From JBCCSZ01 sp039199225 (GTDB lineage Bacteria; Bacteroidota; Bacteroidia; Chitinophagales; Saprospiraceae): a stretch of 13,813 bases of DNA. The first letter of the stretch is position 1, and every line of letters starts with the position of its first letter. A program made the translations under genes and the position numbers. The stretch lies in assembly GCA_039199225.1 (NCBI GenBank), contig JBCCSZ010000217.1:1-13813 (forward strand), written 5' to 3'. The notes below the pieces were generated by a model. The model had not been told where the DNA came from, searched no databases, and saw nothing but the letters and a program-made list of their open reading frames with translations. Below, piece by piece: positions 1 through 8,026 of the stretch.

Positions 1-673
1 ACAAATTCGGCCCCTGTGCCGTAGCTACGCGACCTGTCGAGAGCAAGACGCCGGTCTCGATATCAATGACATCTGTCCCGCTGCTGAAAGTTCCTCTCGC
101 ATTGTTTTCACCTGTAAAGGTGATGCTGTTATCATCTACATCAAAACAGTCCCCTCCGATAAAAACGTCTTGTATGAGGGTATTTGCAGGTGTTCCTTCC
201 GCCGTTTCAATGCGAGCAGCCCGGCTCGAAATGGGGGCTTGAACAGATGCTTTGGGGTCTGCGCAATCATCACAGCCCAGGGACAATACGAGGTCGTAAG
301 GAGCTGAAAAGTTACTGTTGTACAGTAGAATTTCCTCACAATCGGAACGGGCTACAAAACGGAGGTGCTTGGCATCTGCACCACTTAGTTGCCGACCGGG
401 GCTGGCCATACGCATTTGGGTGGTATGAATAGCCTCCAACCCTGGGTCATTGAGGAATAAGGTATACCGATGCCCAGGTTGGAGTTGGCAAAGCGGCAGC
501 AGTTGTTCCGGAGCAGTCAATGCTGTAAAGTGCCTTGTTGCAAAGGCAGACATTTGGACGGTGTCCAGTTTATTTGTAATGGGATCATAATTTGTATCTG
601 GTGTAAAAGCGATGGATAGATTTCCTGCCCACAACAAAAAGAGCAGTACCCTCAAACCACAGGATACAAACAT
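1..673 (-). CDS. Secreted choice-of-anchor L domain protein, N-terminal part (partial at left edge)
   Basis: Reading leftward from an ATG at 673, 224 codons run open to the window edge with no stop. Residues 1-23 look like a Sec signal peptide (hydrophobic core RVLLFLLWAG, cleavage near SIA/FT). Residues 25-150 are a segment I do not recognise, with Cys at 62, 112, 134 and 137. From about residue 163 the pattern NTLIQDVFIGGDCFDV, then SITFTG, RGTFSSGTDVIDIETGVLLSTG and GPN, matches the choice-of-anchor L domain, found at the front of large surface or gliding-associated proteins of Bacteroidota. Such proteins usually carry adhesin-type repeats and a C-terminal sorting domain, which would lie outside the window. 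Upstream in frame there is no other ATG before a stop near 737. There is no Shine-Dalgarno-like sequence, as usual in this phylum. The domain call is strong; the function of the whole protein is unknown. Confidence 0.85.
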   Translation of the reverse strand, partial: MFVSCGLRVLLFLLWAGNLSIAFTPDTNYDPITNKLDTVQMSAFATRHFTALTAPEQLLPLCQLQPGHRYTLFLNDPGLEAIHTTQMRMASPGRQLSGADAKHLRFVARSDCEEILLYNSNFSAPYDLVLSLGCDDCADPKASVQAPISSRAARIETAEGTPANTLIQDVFIGGDCFDVDDNSITFTGENNARGTFSSGTDVIDIETGVLLSTGRVATAQGPNL

Positions 674-1182
674 AGTACAAGCTGTTTTCTGGTGGCATAA
701 AAAGCTTTGTCCCACAAGGATGCAAGTCCAGGGAGATTAGGCTTTCGCGCCTATAAAATAATGGGATTCACAGTCGGCGGGCTACCACCGAGGTCATCCT
801 AATAATACCGGTCAGCATTACGCTGTTGTTCAACAATGCACCAGCATTGTCAAGCGATACGACTGTTCTCAAAAAATAAATGTGGAAACCAGATGAGTGC
901 TTTTCAAAAAATCCTTTAGTCTCTAAAACTGAAAGGCACTCTGTGTGTGATGGTGTTCTAAAATCGGTTTTGGTTTCTACATCTTTAATCCGAGGAATGT
1001 CATCATTCCAGGATCGATGTTTTACATAATTCCAAATACTAAACTATACACACTACTTGTAGAAGTACAATGGACCATTTGGCCCGAGTGGGTGTTCGTA
1101 TGCTGTGCATACTGCGATAAAAGTATTCAAATTTTTATAAACGGAGAAATTCTGTGGGCAAAAAGTAAATGGGTTGGGCCAA
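674..1182. other. Intergenic region without a supported gene
   Basis: This 509-base gap separates two minus-strand genes. I see no coding region with recognisable protein character and no tRNA. It holds a terminator-like hairpin on the minus strand at 905-936 and two small perfect dyads: 833-850 (7-bp arms acaatgc/gcattgt) and 1098-1112 (6-bp arms gtatgc/gcatac). The promoter of the anchor-L gene should lie here, but I could not find a clear TAnnTTTG element on the minus strand. Confidence 0.5.
905..936 (-). terminator. Candidate rho-independent terminator of the sigma/anti-sigma A operon
   Basis: On the minus strand the arms CCTTTcAGT and ACTAAAGG pair with one bulged C around a 7-base loop, and are followed by A then TTTTTT. 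It lies about 250 bases after the stop of the TPR gene at 1183 and before the anchor-L gene, where the minus-strand operon should end. The stem is short and AT-rich, so the call is moderate. Confidence 0.4.
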
Positions 1183-1716
1183 CTAGAGCTGTTTCAACAA
1201 TTCTTGAGCCTGCTTTTTGTTGGGCGCATAGGAATCGACAGCCATCGGCTCGATGATGCTTTTGGCGGCAGCTACGTCGCCCAGTCGCAACAAGGCCAGG
1301 GCTTTGTACCATTGGGCCAAGCTTTTGTTGGCTCCGTAGCCTTTAGCAATGGCTTGGTCGAGTTGGGTGACGGCTTGAGCGGTTTGGCCCATTTGTAGTA
1401 GGCAGCAAGCTGCCGCAATTCCGAGGCGATCGGTCGCATTGGGTTGGGTCCGAATAAAGGATTGGAGGATGGCGAGCGCATCTTCGTATTTTCCGTTGTG
1501 GTAAGCTTGTTCAGCTTGGTAGATACGATTGTTGGGGTTGGCGGCTTCTTTGCTGAGCTGCAGGTCGTACAGTTGAAAATGTTGGCTGTACAAGGCTGGG
1601 CCGTCAGCCGAGCGATTCAATACTTTCATCCCCACGGTAACGAGTACGAGTACGGCGATGAGGCCAATGAGGATTTTCTGGATGTTGTTGGAAGAGGTTG
1701 TTGGTTGCTTTGCCAT
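1183..1716 (-). CDS. Membrane-anchored TPR protein, anti-sigma paralogue lacking the anti-sigma domain
   Basis: 177 residues. The start is polar and short (residues 1-13), followed by a membrane segment at about 14-30 (ILIGLIAVLVLVTVGM) and then a C-terminal TPR-type domain (RIYQAEQAYHNGKYEDAL, then QWYKALALLRLGDVAAAK). With a one-pass N-in topology the TPR part is periplasmic. After the membrane segment, LYSQHFQLYDLQL matches the position and style of LYATYYQPYQVTLGSR in the anti-sigma protein at 8011-8748 and DYFVPYQMKIGQR in the one at 1833-2579, and all three end in similar TPR helices. The roughly 80-residue cytoplasmic anti-sigma region of those two is missing here. It is the third gene of the minus-strand cluster, 116 bases after the previous stop. 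It may compete for the same periplasmic partner; that is inference. Confidence 0.85.
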   Translation of the reverse strand: MAKQPTTSSNNIQKILIGLIAVLVLVTVGMKVLNRSADGPALYSQHFQLYDLQLSKEAANPNNRIYQAEQAYHNGKYEDALAILQSFIRTQPNATDRLGIAAACCLLQMGQTAQAVTQLDQAIAKGYGANKSLAQWYKALALLRLGDVAAAKSIIEPMAVDSYAPNKKQAQELLKQL

Positions 1717-1832
1717 AATTTGATTCAGTTCAATGCAGATTAGCGCCGAGCGCTTTTGGCTGCAAATTCGTCAAAGTACGACACAGATACAACAAATGTC
1801 TTTCCAAAATGTAAGTGCGTAATTCTTGCTGT

Positions 1833-2579
1833 CTATTTTAACAAACCCAGTAGCGCAACAGCCTCTTCGTGGTGATCAGCTCGGGGGTCGGAGGCCAGCC
1901 GTTGGAGTTGGGTAATGGCTTGCGCCTTGTCGTCTTGCATGAGGAAGGCCAGTCCTTTGTACCAAATGGCTTGCTGTTGGTAGAAGGGCTCTCGGTTGTC
2001 GATGATGCGATCGAAAAATGCGATGGCTTCCGAGGGGCGGTCGAGCTTGAGTAAGCAATTGCCGGCTCCCAGCAGCCAAATGCTGTTGTTGGGGTCCGTG
2101 GTCAATGCCGCTTTTATTTTATCGAGTGCAAATTGGTAGTTTTCTTCACTATAAGTTTTTAAGATTTCGGCCTTCTGCGCATTTAGGCCCTCTCCCCGCT
2201 GGCCAATTTTCATTTGGTAGGGAACGAAGTAATCATCGGCCAATTGGTTGGCCGGCGGCGTAGCTGTACTGTTCCACAACCAAGCCAGGGACAATACCAG
2301 GGCCACAAAGGCAGCAGCCATGGCCAGTAGCACCCGGCGATTGGGGCGTATCCGAGGGGCAGGCTGGCTCATTTGGCGGTGGATGGCTTGCAACTCAGCC
2401 TTGACCTCCTGTTGACGATAAGCTTCAATACCTTTGAAAATATCTCTGCGATCCTCCAATGCTTGTTGCAGCGCCACATCGTCTTGTAGCTCTGCTTCAA
2501 AGGCTGCTTTCTGCGCTGTGGAAAGGCGATTCAACAGGTACTGATCCAGTTTGTCTTCATGTTCATTTAAATTTTTCAT
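1833..2579 (-). CDS. Anti-sigma-like transmembrane protein with periplasmic TPR domain (module A)
   Basis: 248 residues. Residues 8-50 (KLDQYLLNRLSTAQKAAFEA and following) fit the helical N-terminus typical of anti-sigma proteins, without the His/Cys zinc-binding set. Residues 83-102 (VLLAMAAAFVALVLSLAWLW) form a single membrane segment preceded by the basic stretch RIRPNRR, so the N-terminus should be cytoplasmic. The periplasmic part carries DYFVPYQMKIGQR and then TPR helices to the C-terminus (NSIWLLGAGNCLLKLDRPSE, YKGLAFLMQDDKAQAITQL). The start is 6 bases after the sigma gene's stop, so the two are almost certainly co-transcribed. Its role is probably to hold the sigma factor at the membrane and release it on an envelope signal. 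Because its own sigma gene is interrupted, this copy may be orphaned or may act on sigma B. Confidence 0.85.
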   Translation of the reverse strand: MKNLNEHEDKLDQYLLNRLSTAQKAAFEAELQDDVALQQALEDRRDIFKGIEAYRQQEVKAELQAIHRQMSQPAPRIRPNRRVLLAMAAAFVALVLSLAWLWNSTATPPANQLADDYFVPYQMKIGQRGEGLNAQKAEILKTYSEENYQFALDKIKAALTTDPNNSIWLLGAGNCLLKLDRPSEAIAFFDRIIDNREPFYQQQAIWYKGLAFLMQDDKAQAITQLQRLASDPRADHHEEAVALLGLLK

Positions 2580-2585
2580 TTTTGC

Positions 2586-3173
2586 CTATTCGTTAGGTGA
2601 TCTAAGATTTTTCTCTAAGCCAGGGCGTTGTTTGATTAGTTTGCGCAGTTTTCGCAGGCAGTCCGCCTTTTTGTTGCGGGCAACCTGCTCGTTGGCCAGA
2701 TTCATCAGCTGGGCGATTTTTTTCATCCGGAAGCGTTCGAAATAATAGAAGCTCAAAATTTTCTTACATCCATCTCCCATCTGGCCAAGTGCTTTGGCAA
2801 TCAGCATTTGTTTTTCGGTTTTTAGGAGTGTTTTGATGAAATCCTCTTCCGGCATCTCCGGCAACTCTTCCATGTTGATCACTTTGTTCCGGCGTCTCAA
2901 CACATTGAACCAAAGGTTTCGACAGATGGAGTACAAGTAAGTTTTGATTGAACAGTTGAGCGCAAAATCGGGCTGTTGAGCGTTGGTTTAAAAAACGACG
3001 AGGGCATCCTGAAACAAATCTGCCGCCTCTACTTCCGAACCGCTGTTGCGCAGAACGAATTCTGTCATATGACCATAGTACCGATGGTATACCAGTTTTA
3101 GGGCCTTGTTGCGATCCAAGCTATTGGAAGATTTGATATTGGAAAGTATCCAATCATCAGATTGCTCATTCAT
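2586..3173 (-). pseudogene. ECF-type RNA polymerase sigma factor (module A), interrupted by one in-frame TAA
   Basis: ATG at 3173. Codons 1-61 encode most of sigma region 2 and end in ADLFQDALVVF. Codon 62 is TAA (2988-2990), and the same frame then continues to a natural stop at 2586, with CSIKTYLYSICRNLW and the region 4 helices ILSFYYFERFRMKKIAQLM and NEQVARNKKADCLRKLRK. Aligned without gaps to the intact paralogue at 8779-9357, the TAA replaces Tyr (TAC there) in IVFYNR, and total lengths agree (194 coding codons against 192). The break is therefore a single nonsense change, not a frameshift; frameshifting at the T-run would not rescue it. Possible explanations are a recent pseudogene, readthrough, a base error, or two-part expression: an in-frame ATG at 2873 would give a 95-residue region 4 fragment. 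The rest of the gene shows no decay. Confidence 0.85.
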
Positions 3174-3306
3174 TCATACAATCTTTGATTTATAACATAA
3201 GGGAGCAAAAAGTAACAATGTTTAGCAAGATTTAAAGAAAATCTTTCAACAAAAAGAAAAAATAGTTTTTTCACATTACGTTTTCTAATCTCGTGTTATT
3301 AACAAG

Positions 3307-3321
3307 CAGAAAGAGTGAAAT
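3307..3321 (+). promoter_or_regulatory. Copy 1 of repeated motif CAGAAAGAGTGAAAT
   Basis: A 15-base sequence between the divergent sigma A and secreted A genes. It is repeated exactly, inverted, at 3402-3416 and, in the same orientation, at 10030-10044. The core GAAAGAGTGAA also occurs inverted at 9698-9708. All four copies fall in the two divergent intergenic regions. It is probably a protein-binding site shared by the modules; the binder is unknown. Confidence 0.5.
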
Positions 3322-3401
3322 GGTACCTAATCAACGCATGCTTTTGATCAGCTTTATTACGACTGTATGATTACTACCATAACTATATTTTAGATTGTTA
3401 A

Positions 3402-3416
3402 ATTTCACTCTTTCTG
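3402..3416 (-). promoter_or_regulatory. Copy 2 of repeated motif (inverted)
   Basis: Exact reverse complement of the 15-mer at 3307-3321; the pair spans 110 bases. One base after it begins the dyad at 3418-3450. The same order, motif then dyad, is seen at 9698-9742 in module B. Confidence 0.5.
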
Positions 3417-3417
3417 T

Positions 3418-3450
3418 GTCACCTTCTCTGTGTCTTTCAGAGAGGGTGAC
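3418..3450. promoter_or_regulatory. 12-bp dyad upstream of secreted A gene
   Basis: Arms gtcaccttctct and agagagggtgac pair over 12 positions (one G-T) around a 9-base loop. It ends 26 bases before the ATG at 3477. It is not followed by a T-run, so it fits an operator or a 5' leader hairpin better than a terminator. Confidence 0.4.
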
Positions 3451-3476
3451 TGTTTCCGGCCTCGCCAAATAGCAAC

Positions 3477-4514
3477 ATGCAGAAAAGAGTCAAATCCAAT
3501 ACAATCACCATTAAGCTAACCAAAATGAACACTTTTACTCTACCTTTTCAAATTGTGCTGTTATGCAGTAGTATCATCGGCTATCACCAAATACAAGAAG
3601 ATAAAGTTTTACCTCAGCTAACAACCATCATATACGAAGATCAATCGGATTTTTCACCTGGCCAACCACTGGGTCCCGACTGCTTGTTCGAGACCGACTT
3701 TCGCATCAATGTAGCCCACCTGGCCCCCGTCGGTTCAGATACCAGCGGCCTTTTTCCACTGCCCCAGGGCGCCCCTCCTATGTTTTTGGCCTACTCCATT
3801 GGCACATTACGCGACACCATACAGTTGACCCTCTTCGACTACAGCGAAACCCTGGATGGCCTACAGGGACCGGTCAATATTTACCAAGCAACCGTACCCG
3901 TCAGCTATGAGGTTTCTGAAGAATGCAAAAGACAGGACCCCGATGAAGCTAAAAACCCCATTGACTTACCCTGGGCCGTTAGCTTGTTGACGCTCAACAG
4001 CAGAGGTGGCTATCTCCCCTACCCCGTTTGTAGCTACACAGATTCCGGACAAATTTTTACTTGTAACGCTTTCCATGAGACCGTCCCATTCTGTAAAGAG
4101 TCTACACCAACTTGTGACAATGCAGAACATACCTATGCAGATGGTGTCTACGAAATCTATTGTGGAGAATGTATCAATGCAGGACTGGAAAAGGACAACC
4201 CAACCAATGTTCCGCCAGTCAAAAAACGCATGGCTGCCAGCTTGCAGTCCAGTGATGCTACCTTGTCCGTGTCGGTCAGCCCAAATCCATTCGATAAATA
4301 CCTTCTCCTAAATGCCACAGCTACGGAGAAGCCAGAAAAAATAACATTCCGTCTTTACAATGTTTCCGGCCAGTTGATTCATTCCGAAATCCGCTATTCG
4401 GCCAGTCACACATCCGATTGGTCACTTCCTACGGCCAACCTTTCCAAGGGTGTCTACTTCTTACAGTTGGAAGCCAAAGATGCGAATCAAACGATTAAAT
4501 TATTTAAATACTAG
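3477..4514 (+). CDS. Secreted eight-cysteine protein with T9SS type A sorting domain (module A)
   Basis: 345 residues from the ATG at 3477. An in-frame ATG at 3525 (residue 17) is an alternative that starts right before the hydrophobic segment TLPFQIVLLCSSIIGY. The first start gives a long basic n-region, the second an uncharged one, so the start is unsettled. The mature part has eight Cys at 69, 150, 185, 196, 206, 213, 229 and 232, matching one-to-one the eight of the protein at 10182-11195, including CxxC at the end. Residues 263-345 are a T9SS type A domain: SPNPF, LYNVSGQLIHSE, LSKGVYFLQLEA, then a basic hydrophobic end. It should pass the periplasm and leave by the type IX machinery. 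I do not recognise the Cys domain. It diverges from the sigma A gene and is followed by a strong terminator at 4527-4566. Confidence 0.85.
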   Translation: MQKRVKSNTITIKLTKMNTFTLPFQIVLLCSSIIGYHQIQEDKVLPQLTTIIYEDQSDFSPGQPLGPDCLFETDFRINVAHLAPVGSDTSGLFPLPQGAPPMFLAYSIGTLRDTIQLTLFDYSETLDGLQGPVNIYQATVPVSYEVSEECKRQDPDEAKNPIDLPWAVSLLTLNSRGGYLPYPVCSYTDSGQIFTCNAFHETVPFCKESTPTCDNAEHTYADGVYEIYCGECINAGLEKDNPTNVPPVKKRMAASLQSSDATLSVSVSPNPFDKYLLLNATATEKPEKITFRLYNVSGQLIHSEIRYSASHTSDWSLPTANLSKGVYFLQLEAKDANQTIKLFKY

Positions 4515-4526
4515 CAGGCTCTTTAT

Positions 4527-4566
4527 GACCGGTATCTTCCCTTGTGGAAGTACCGGTCCTTTTTAA
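4527..4566 (+). terminator. Rho-independent terminator after secreted A gene
   Basis: Arms gaccggtatcttcc and ggaagtaccggtc pair with one bulged T around the loop cttgt, and are followed by cttttt. It begins 12 bases after the stop codon. It separates the secreted gene from the CHAT gene 520 bases further on. Confidence 0.8.
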
Positions 4567-5086
4567 CAACTCCCCCATTCTCAACCTTCCATTGCCGTAT
4601 TTGGGCCGCAATCCATAGGATAAAACCATGGATTTCTCGCAAAATCACTGCGATTTACCTTCGTTTACCACAACTTAGTTTATATTAGCTCTATGCTCAG
4701 ACTGTGATCTCGCCCTACGAACAGGCAAGTATGCAGCTTGAGTTAGCTCAAAACAAGTGATGCAACGGAAGTAACTGACTAGCCCAGACCTTCAAAATCC
4801 CTTTCTAACAGCACTGACTGCTTGTCGGTGAACAATGGTCACTGGCTTATCTTTAGTGTTCAATAGTTTTAATACTTAACCTAAGCTGCGATGCATAAAG
4901 GGTTTTAAAGAGGATGTCTGCCTTTCGGCGAGCAGGCCGCCCCCAATTCCATTTTTATCCAGCATTAAATCACGCTAAGACAAGACCATTGCGGGGGGCA
5001 TCACGAGCCTTTTCATTCGGTTTTCGACATAGAAGCAAATACATCTGTTCTGAATGCTATTTCAGTAACACCCTATCCGCAATACT
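4567..5086 (+). other. Long upstream region of the CHAT A gene, no gene seen
   Basis: 520 bases with no supported coding region. A weak Bacteroidota-type promoter candidate is TTG at 4822-4824, a 23-base gap, then TATCTTTA at 4848-4855, one base away from TAnnTTTG. The leader would be about 230 bases. No copy of the GAAAGAGTGAA motif is present, so CHAT A may be controlled differently from the divergent pair. Small dyads (for example atccat/atggat around 4612-4634) are weak. Confidence 0.35.
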
Positions 5087-8026
5087 ATGAATCGGATTTT
5101 AAACTACATGCTGCTACTCCTGTTTTGGAGCTTCTCGTTACTGCCCCAGGGCCTCTTGGCCCAGTATACCCCTTCGACAGACAGCGTGTCGACAGATGCG
5201 CTGCAATGGTTCCATCAAGCAGATTCGCTTTTTACCATCGACATGGATCGTGCAGCACAGTCCATGAAGCGAGCATTGCCTCTTTTCGAAACAGCATCCA
5301 ATTGGGAATGGTCCGTCCGTACGCTCAATGCTTTGAGTACCATTCACTACTACCGCAACGATTACGAGTTGTATAAAACTTATGCTCAACGCGCTTTTGA
5401 AGAGGCCCGTATTCATCTGGGAAAAAAACATCCATATTATGGCGAAAGCCTAAACAACCTCGGAGGTTATTACTACCTGATTGGCAATTTTGATAAAACC
5501 ATTGAACTGCTGAAGCAAGATGCCAGTGTCAAAGAATTGAACAATGCCTCCAAAGTCGAGCAAGCCTTTACCTTTCACAACCTCGGCAAAAATTATCGCC
5601 GAAGGGGCGATTACACACAAGCCATTAAATACCTCCGCAAAAGTCTGGAATATCGACTCGACATTCCTGATATGGACGACTACTTGATCGCCTACACCTA
5701 CCACGACTTGGCCCGCATCTACAAAGACCAAGGCCAGAACGATACCTCCCTGTATTATTTCAACTTCTGCCTCGATATACTGAATATGTTGCCGGCGGCA
5801 GATAAGCGCGTCGTTAAACGCAAGATTTCTACTCATCAAGGAATGTCCGATATTTGGGTGAAGAAAGGAAAACCCGACAGGGCCAAACAGGAGATATATA
5901 AAGCAATTGCGCTCCAACAAAAAAGTGCCTGGCGCAATTGGATCAATCACCATTTACTCGCCAAAATTGCCTTGAAAGACCAGCGCCCCCATCAAGCACT
6001 GGAACACCTGCAGCTAGCCTTAAAGCTCAACGCACAAGGCATTTCAAAGGCTGCCAATCCGACCAACGCTAGAATCCTGCTGACTACTGGGGAGACCTAT
6101 GCTCTTTTAAAAGATTATACAGCCGCGCTCGAAAATTACCATGCAGCCTTATTGCAACTCAGTCCGGCACAAGTGCGAAATAAGCCCGTTTCTTTTGACC
6201 CGACAGCCGACCAGCTGCTCGACAAATCGATCGCCTTGAAGATACTAAAAGGCAAGGCAGAAGCCTGGCAGCAGTTGTATCGGCAAGAAGGTCACTTGTC
6301 TCACCTGAAAGCATCTTATAAAAGCTATTTGGTCATGGCAGATTTGATCAAGGCCATTCGGCAAGGGTTTCAAACAGTAGAGGCCAAAAATACCCTGGCC
6401 AGTGAATCGGTTGGCATTTACGAAGGTGCTTTGCTGGTAGCTTCTGAGCTGTATCAACAAACAAATGATCCCACCTACTTAAAAACGGCCTTCTATCTAG
6501 CCGAGAGCAACAAAGCACTTTTGTTGTTGGAGGCGCTCAACGAGCAGGCGGCACGTGGTTTTGCAGGTATTCCGGACAGTTTGCTGGAAAGGGAAAAAGA
6601 CTTGCGCATCAATTTAGCATTTTATCAAAAAATGTTGCTGGAGAAACAACTGGAAGAAAGTCCAGCCGAAGAGGTCATCCGCAATCTCCAATCCAGTATA
6701 TTCGATCTAAATGAACAGCTCGAATTATTGATTGGTCAATTTGAATTGCATTACCCTCGTTATCACACCCTCAAATCCAACACGCGCGTCCCTCCTTTAG
6801 AAGAACTGCAAGAAAAGCTGGCACAAAAAAATGCAACCTTACTGGAATATTTTTTGGGAGATTCCCTGCTGTTTGTTTTCAAGGTAGATGCCCGCTCCAT
6901 CGATTTGTACAAGCTGTCTAATGAATCTTTGGCCCATAAAATCGATGTCTTTCGCACCACCCTGACCGCACCTGCCAAGCGGCAATTGGTAGCCGAAGAT
7001 TTCCATACCTACACAACATCTGCCAACGAGCTGTACCAACTCTTGTTTCCCTTTGCTTTGCCGGAGATGGACGGCGACTTGCGGCATCTCATCATCATTC
7101 CAGATCACCAGCTGAACTATGTGCCATTTGAATTGCTCTTATCACAAAACGTTCCAACCACTGCCGCAGCCGATTTTCACACTTCCAATCTGAGCTATCT
7201 CATCGAGCAATTTGCGGTGAGCTATGATTACTCAGCCACCTTGTTCTGTAAAAATCAAGAGCGAAAGTATCCACGAGACTATGCCAGCTTCATCGGCTTT
7301 GCACCCGATTTCGAATTGTATGCCGAGCAAGAAAACCGAGGCTGCACAGAAGACCAGCTCTTTCAATTGCATTGCAATCGCCGCGAAGTCAGCAATATTT
7401 CCACTTTGATGGGCGGTAAGGCACTCCTTGGAGAAATGGCCAATACGACCAACTTTGAGCTGGAAGCCGTCAACCATCTCATCATCCATTTGGCCACACA
7501 CGCTTGCGCCAACGAGCACACGCCCATGCTCAACAAAATTTATTTGTCTGACAACCACCTCTCGGGCATCGACCTAAACAATCTGCGGCTCAATGCCGAA
7601 CTGGCTGTCCTTAGTGCCTGCAACACGGGCTCGGGAAAACTCATCAAGGGAGAAGGCGTCATGAGCCTTGCCAGGAGTTTTATGACAGCGGGTTGCAACA
7701 GTACTTTGATGAGCATGTGGGCGGTCAACGACTGTGCCACATCAGACATTATGCTGTATTTTTATCAGGAGTTGAAAGCGGGCCGCTCAAAGGACGAGGC
7801 GCTCCGGCAAGCCAAGCTCAAATATTTATCACAAGCCTCCAAGGCACTGGCGCATCCTTACTACTGGGGTCCGTTTCTACAGTTTGGGGACGCTCGCCCC
7901 ATCCGACTAAAGTCTGAAGCTCCCCCAGCCCTGTGGGCCTTATCGATACTAGTGGTGGCTATTGGAGGCTGGTGGATGTTTCGCTTTCGCATGAGGAAGA
8001 CCAAGGCATATCAGCGCAGCTCCTGA
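5087..8026 (+). CDS. Periplasmic TPR-CHAT protease-like protein with C-terminal membrane anchor (module A)
   Basis: 979 residues. Residues 1-26 are a signal peptide (MLLLLFWSFSLLPQGLLAQ). Residues 37 to about 400 contain TPR repeats (LNNLGGYYYLIGNFDKTIEL, FHNLGKNYRRRGDYTQAIKY, YHDLARIYKDQGQNDTSLYY). A charged coiled region follows (about 500-570). The CHAT domain, a caspase/separase-like clan CD fold, fills about 620-930, with LIIIPDHQLNYVPFELL, the catalytic His805 in HLATHAC and Cys845 in LSACNTGSG, then VMSLARSFMTAG. Cys753 and Cys763 form a CxxxxxxxxxC pair shared with CHAT B. Residues 948-965 are a membrane segment (ALSILVVAIGGWWMF) followed by the basic tail RFRMRKTK. The topology is thus periplasmic with a cytoplasmic tail. 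Cytoplasmic TPR-CHAT proteases are known from Craspase and gasdermin systems; this envelope form is different. Its substrate is unknown; the neighbouring anti-sigma is a candidate. Its last 16 bases overlap the convergent anti-sigma B gene. Confidence 0.92.
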   Translation: MNRILNYMLLLLFWSFSLLPQGLLAQYTPSTDSVSTDALQWFHQADSLFTIDMDRAAQSMKRALPLFETASNWEWSVRTLNALSTIHYYRNDYELYKTYAQRAFEEARIHLGKKHPYYGESLNNLGGYYYLIGNFDKTIELLKQDASVKELNNASKVEQAFTFHNLGKNYRRRGDYTQAIKYLRKSLEYRLDIPDMDDYLIAYTYHDLARIYKDQGQNDTSLYYFNFCLDILNMLPAADKRVVKRKISTHQGMSDIWVKKGKPDRAKQEIYKAIALQQKSAWRNWINHHLLAKIALKDQRPHQALEHLQLALKLNAQGISKAANPTNARILLTTGETYALLKDYTAALENYHAALLQLSPAQVRNKPVSFDPTADQLLDKSIALKILKGKAEAWQQLYRQEGHLSHLKASYKSYLVMADLIKAIRQGFQTVEAKNTLASESVGIYEGALLVASELYQQTNDPTYLKTAFYLAESNKALLLLEALNEQAARGFAGIPDSLLEREKDLRINLAFYQKMLLEKQLEESPAEEVIRNLQSSIFDLNEQLELLIGQFELHYPRYHTLKSNTRVPPLEELQEKLAQKNATLLEYFLGDSLLFVFKVDARSIDLYKLSNESLAHKIDVFRTTLTAPAKRQLVAEDFHTYTTSANELYQLLFPFALPEMDGDLRHLIIIPDHQLNYVPFELLLSQNVPTTAAADFHTSNLSYLIEQFAVSYDYSATLFCKNQERKYPRDYASFIGFAPDFELYAEQENRGCTEDQLFQLHCNRREVSNISTLMGGKALLGEMANTTNFELEAVNHLIIHLATHACANEHTPMLNKIYLSDNHLSGIDLNNLRLNAELAVLSACNTGSGKLIKGEGVMSLARSFMTAGCNSTLMSMWAVNDCATSDIMLYFYQELKAGRSKDEALRQAKLKYLSQASKALAHPYYWGPFLQFGDARPIRLKSEAPPALWALSILVVAIGGWWMFRFRMRKTKAYQRSS

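Noticed and set aside
721..860. Possible tRNA-like or other RNA structure in the gap before the anchor-L gene
   Set aside because: I could not fold a cloverleaf with an acceptor stem and T-loop; only small isolated dyads are present.
1444..1743. A 99-codon plus-strand reading frame opposite the TPR gene
   Set aside because: It is the antisense image of a real minus-strand gene with TPR and membrane features; its own translation shows none.
1742..1754. Small hairpin agcgc/gcgct between anti-sigma A and the TPR gene as a terminator
   Set aside because: Only five base pairs and on the minus strand it is not followed by a T-run; the genes may still be co-transcribed.
2981..2997. Programmed frameshift at the T-run of sigma A, which contains TTTAAAC
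   Set aside because: The downstream sigma sequence is in the same frame as the upstream part, so a shift would destroy rather than restore the protein, and the slippery heptamer is not in the right register.
3307..3416. Inverted 15-mers as ends of a 110-base miniature transposon
   Set aside because: No flanking target duplication is visible, and the copies in module B face the other way and lie over 300 bases apart, which does not fit one element.
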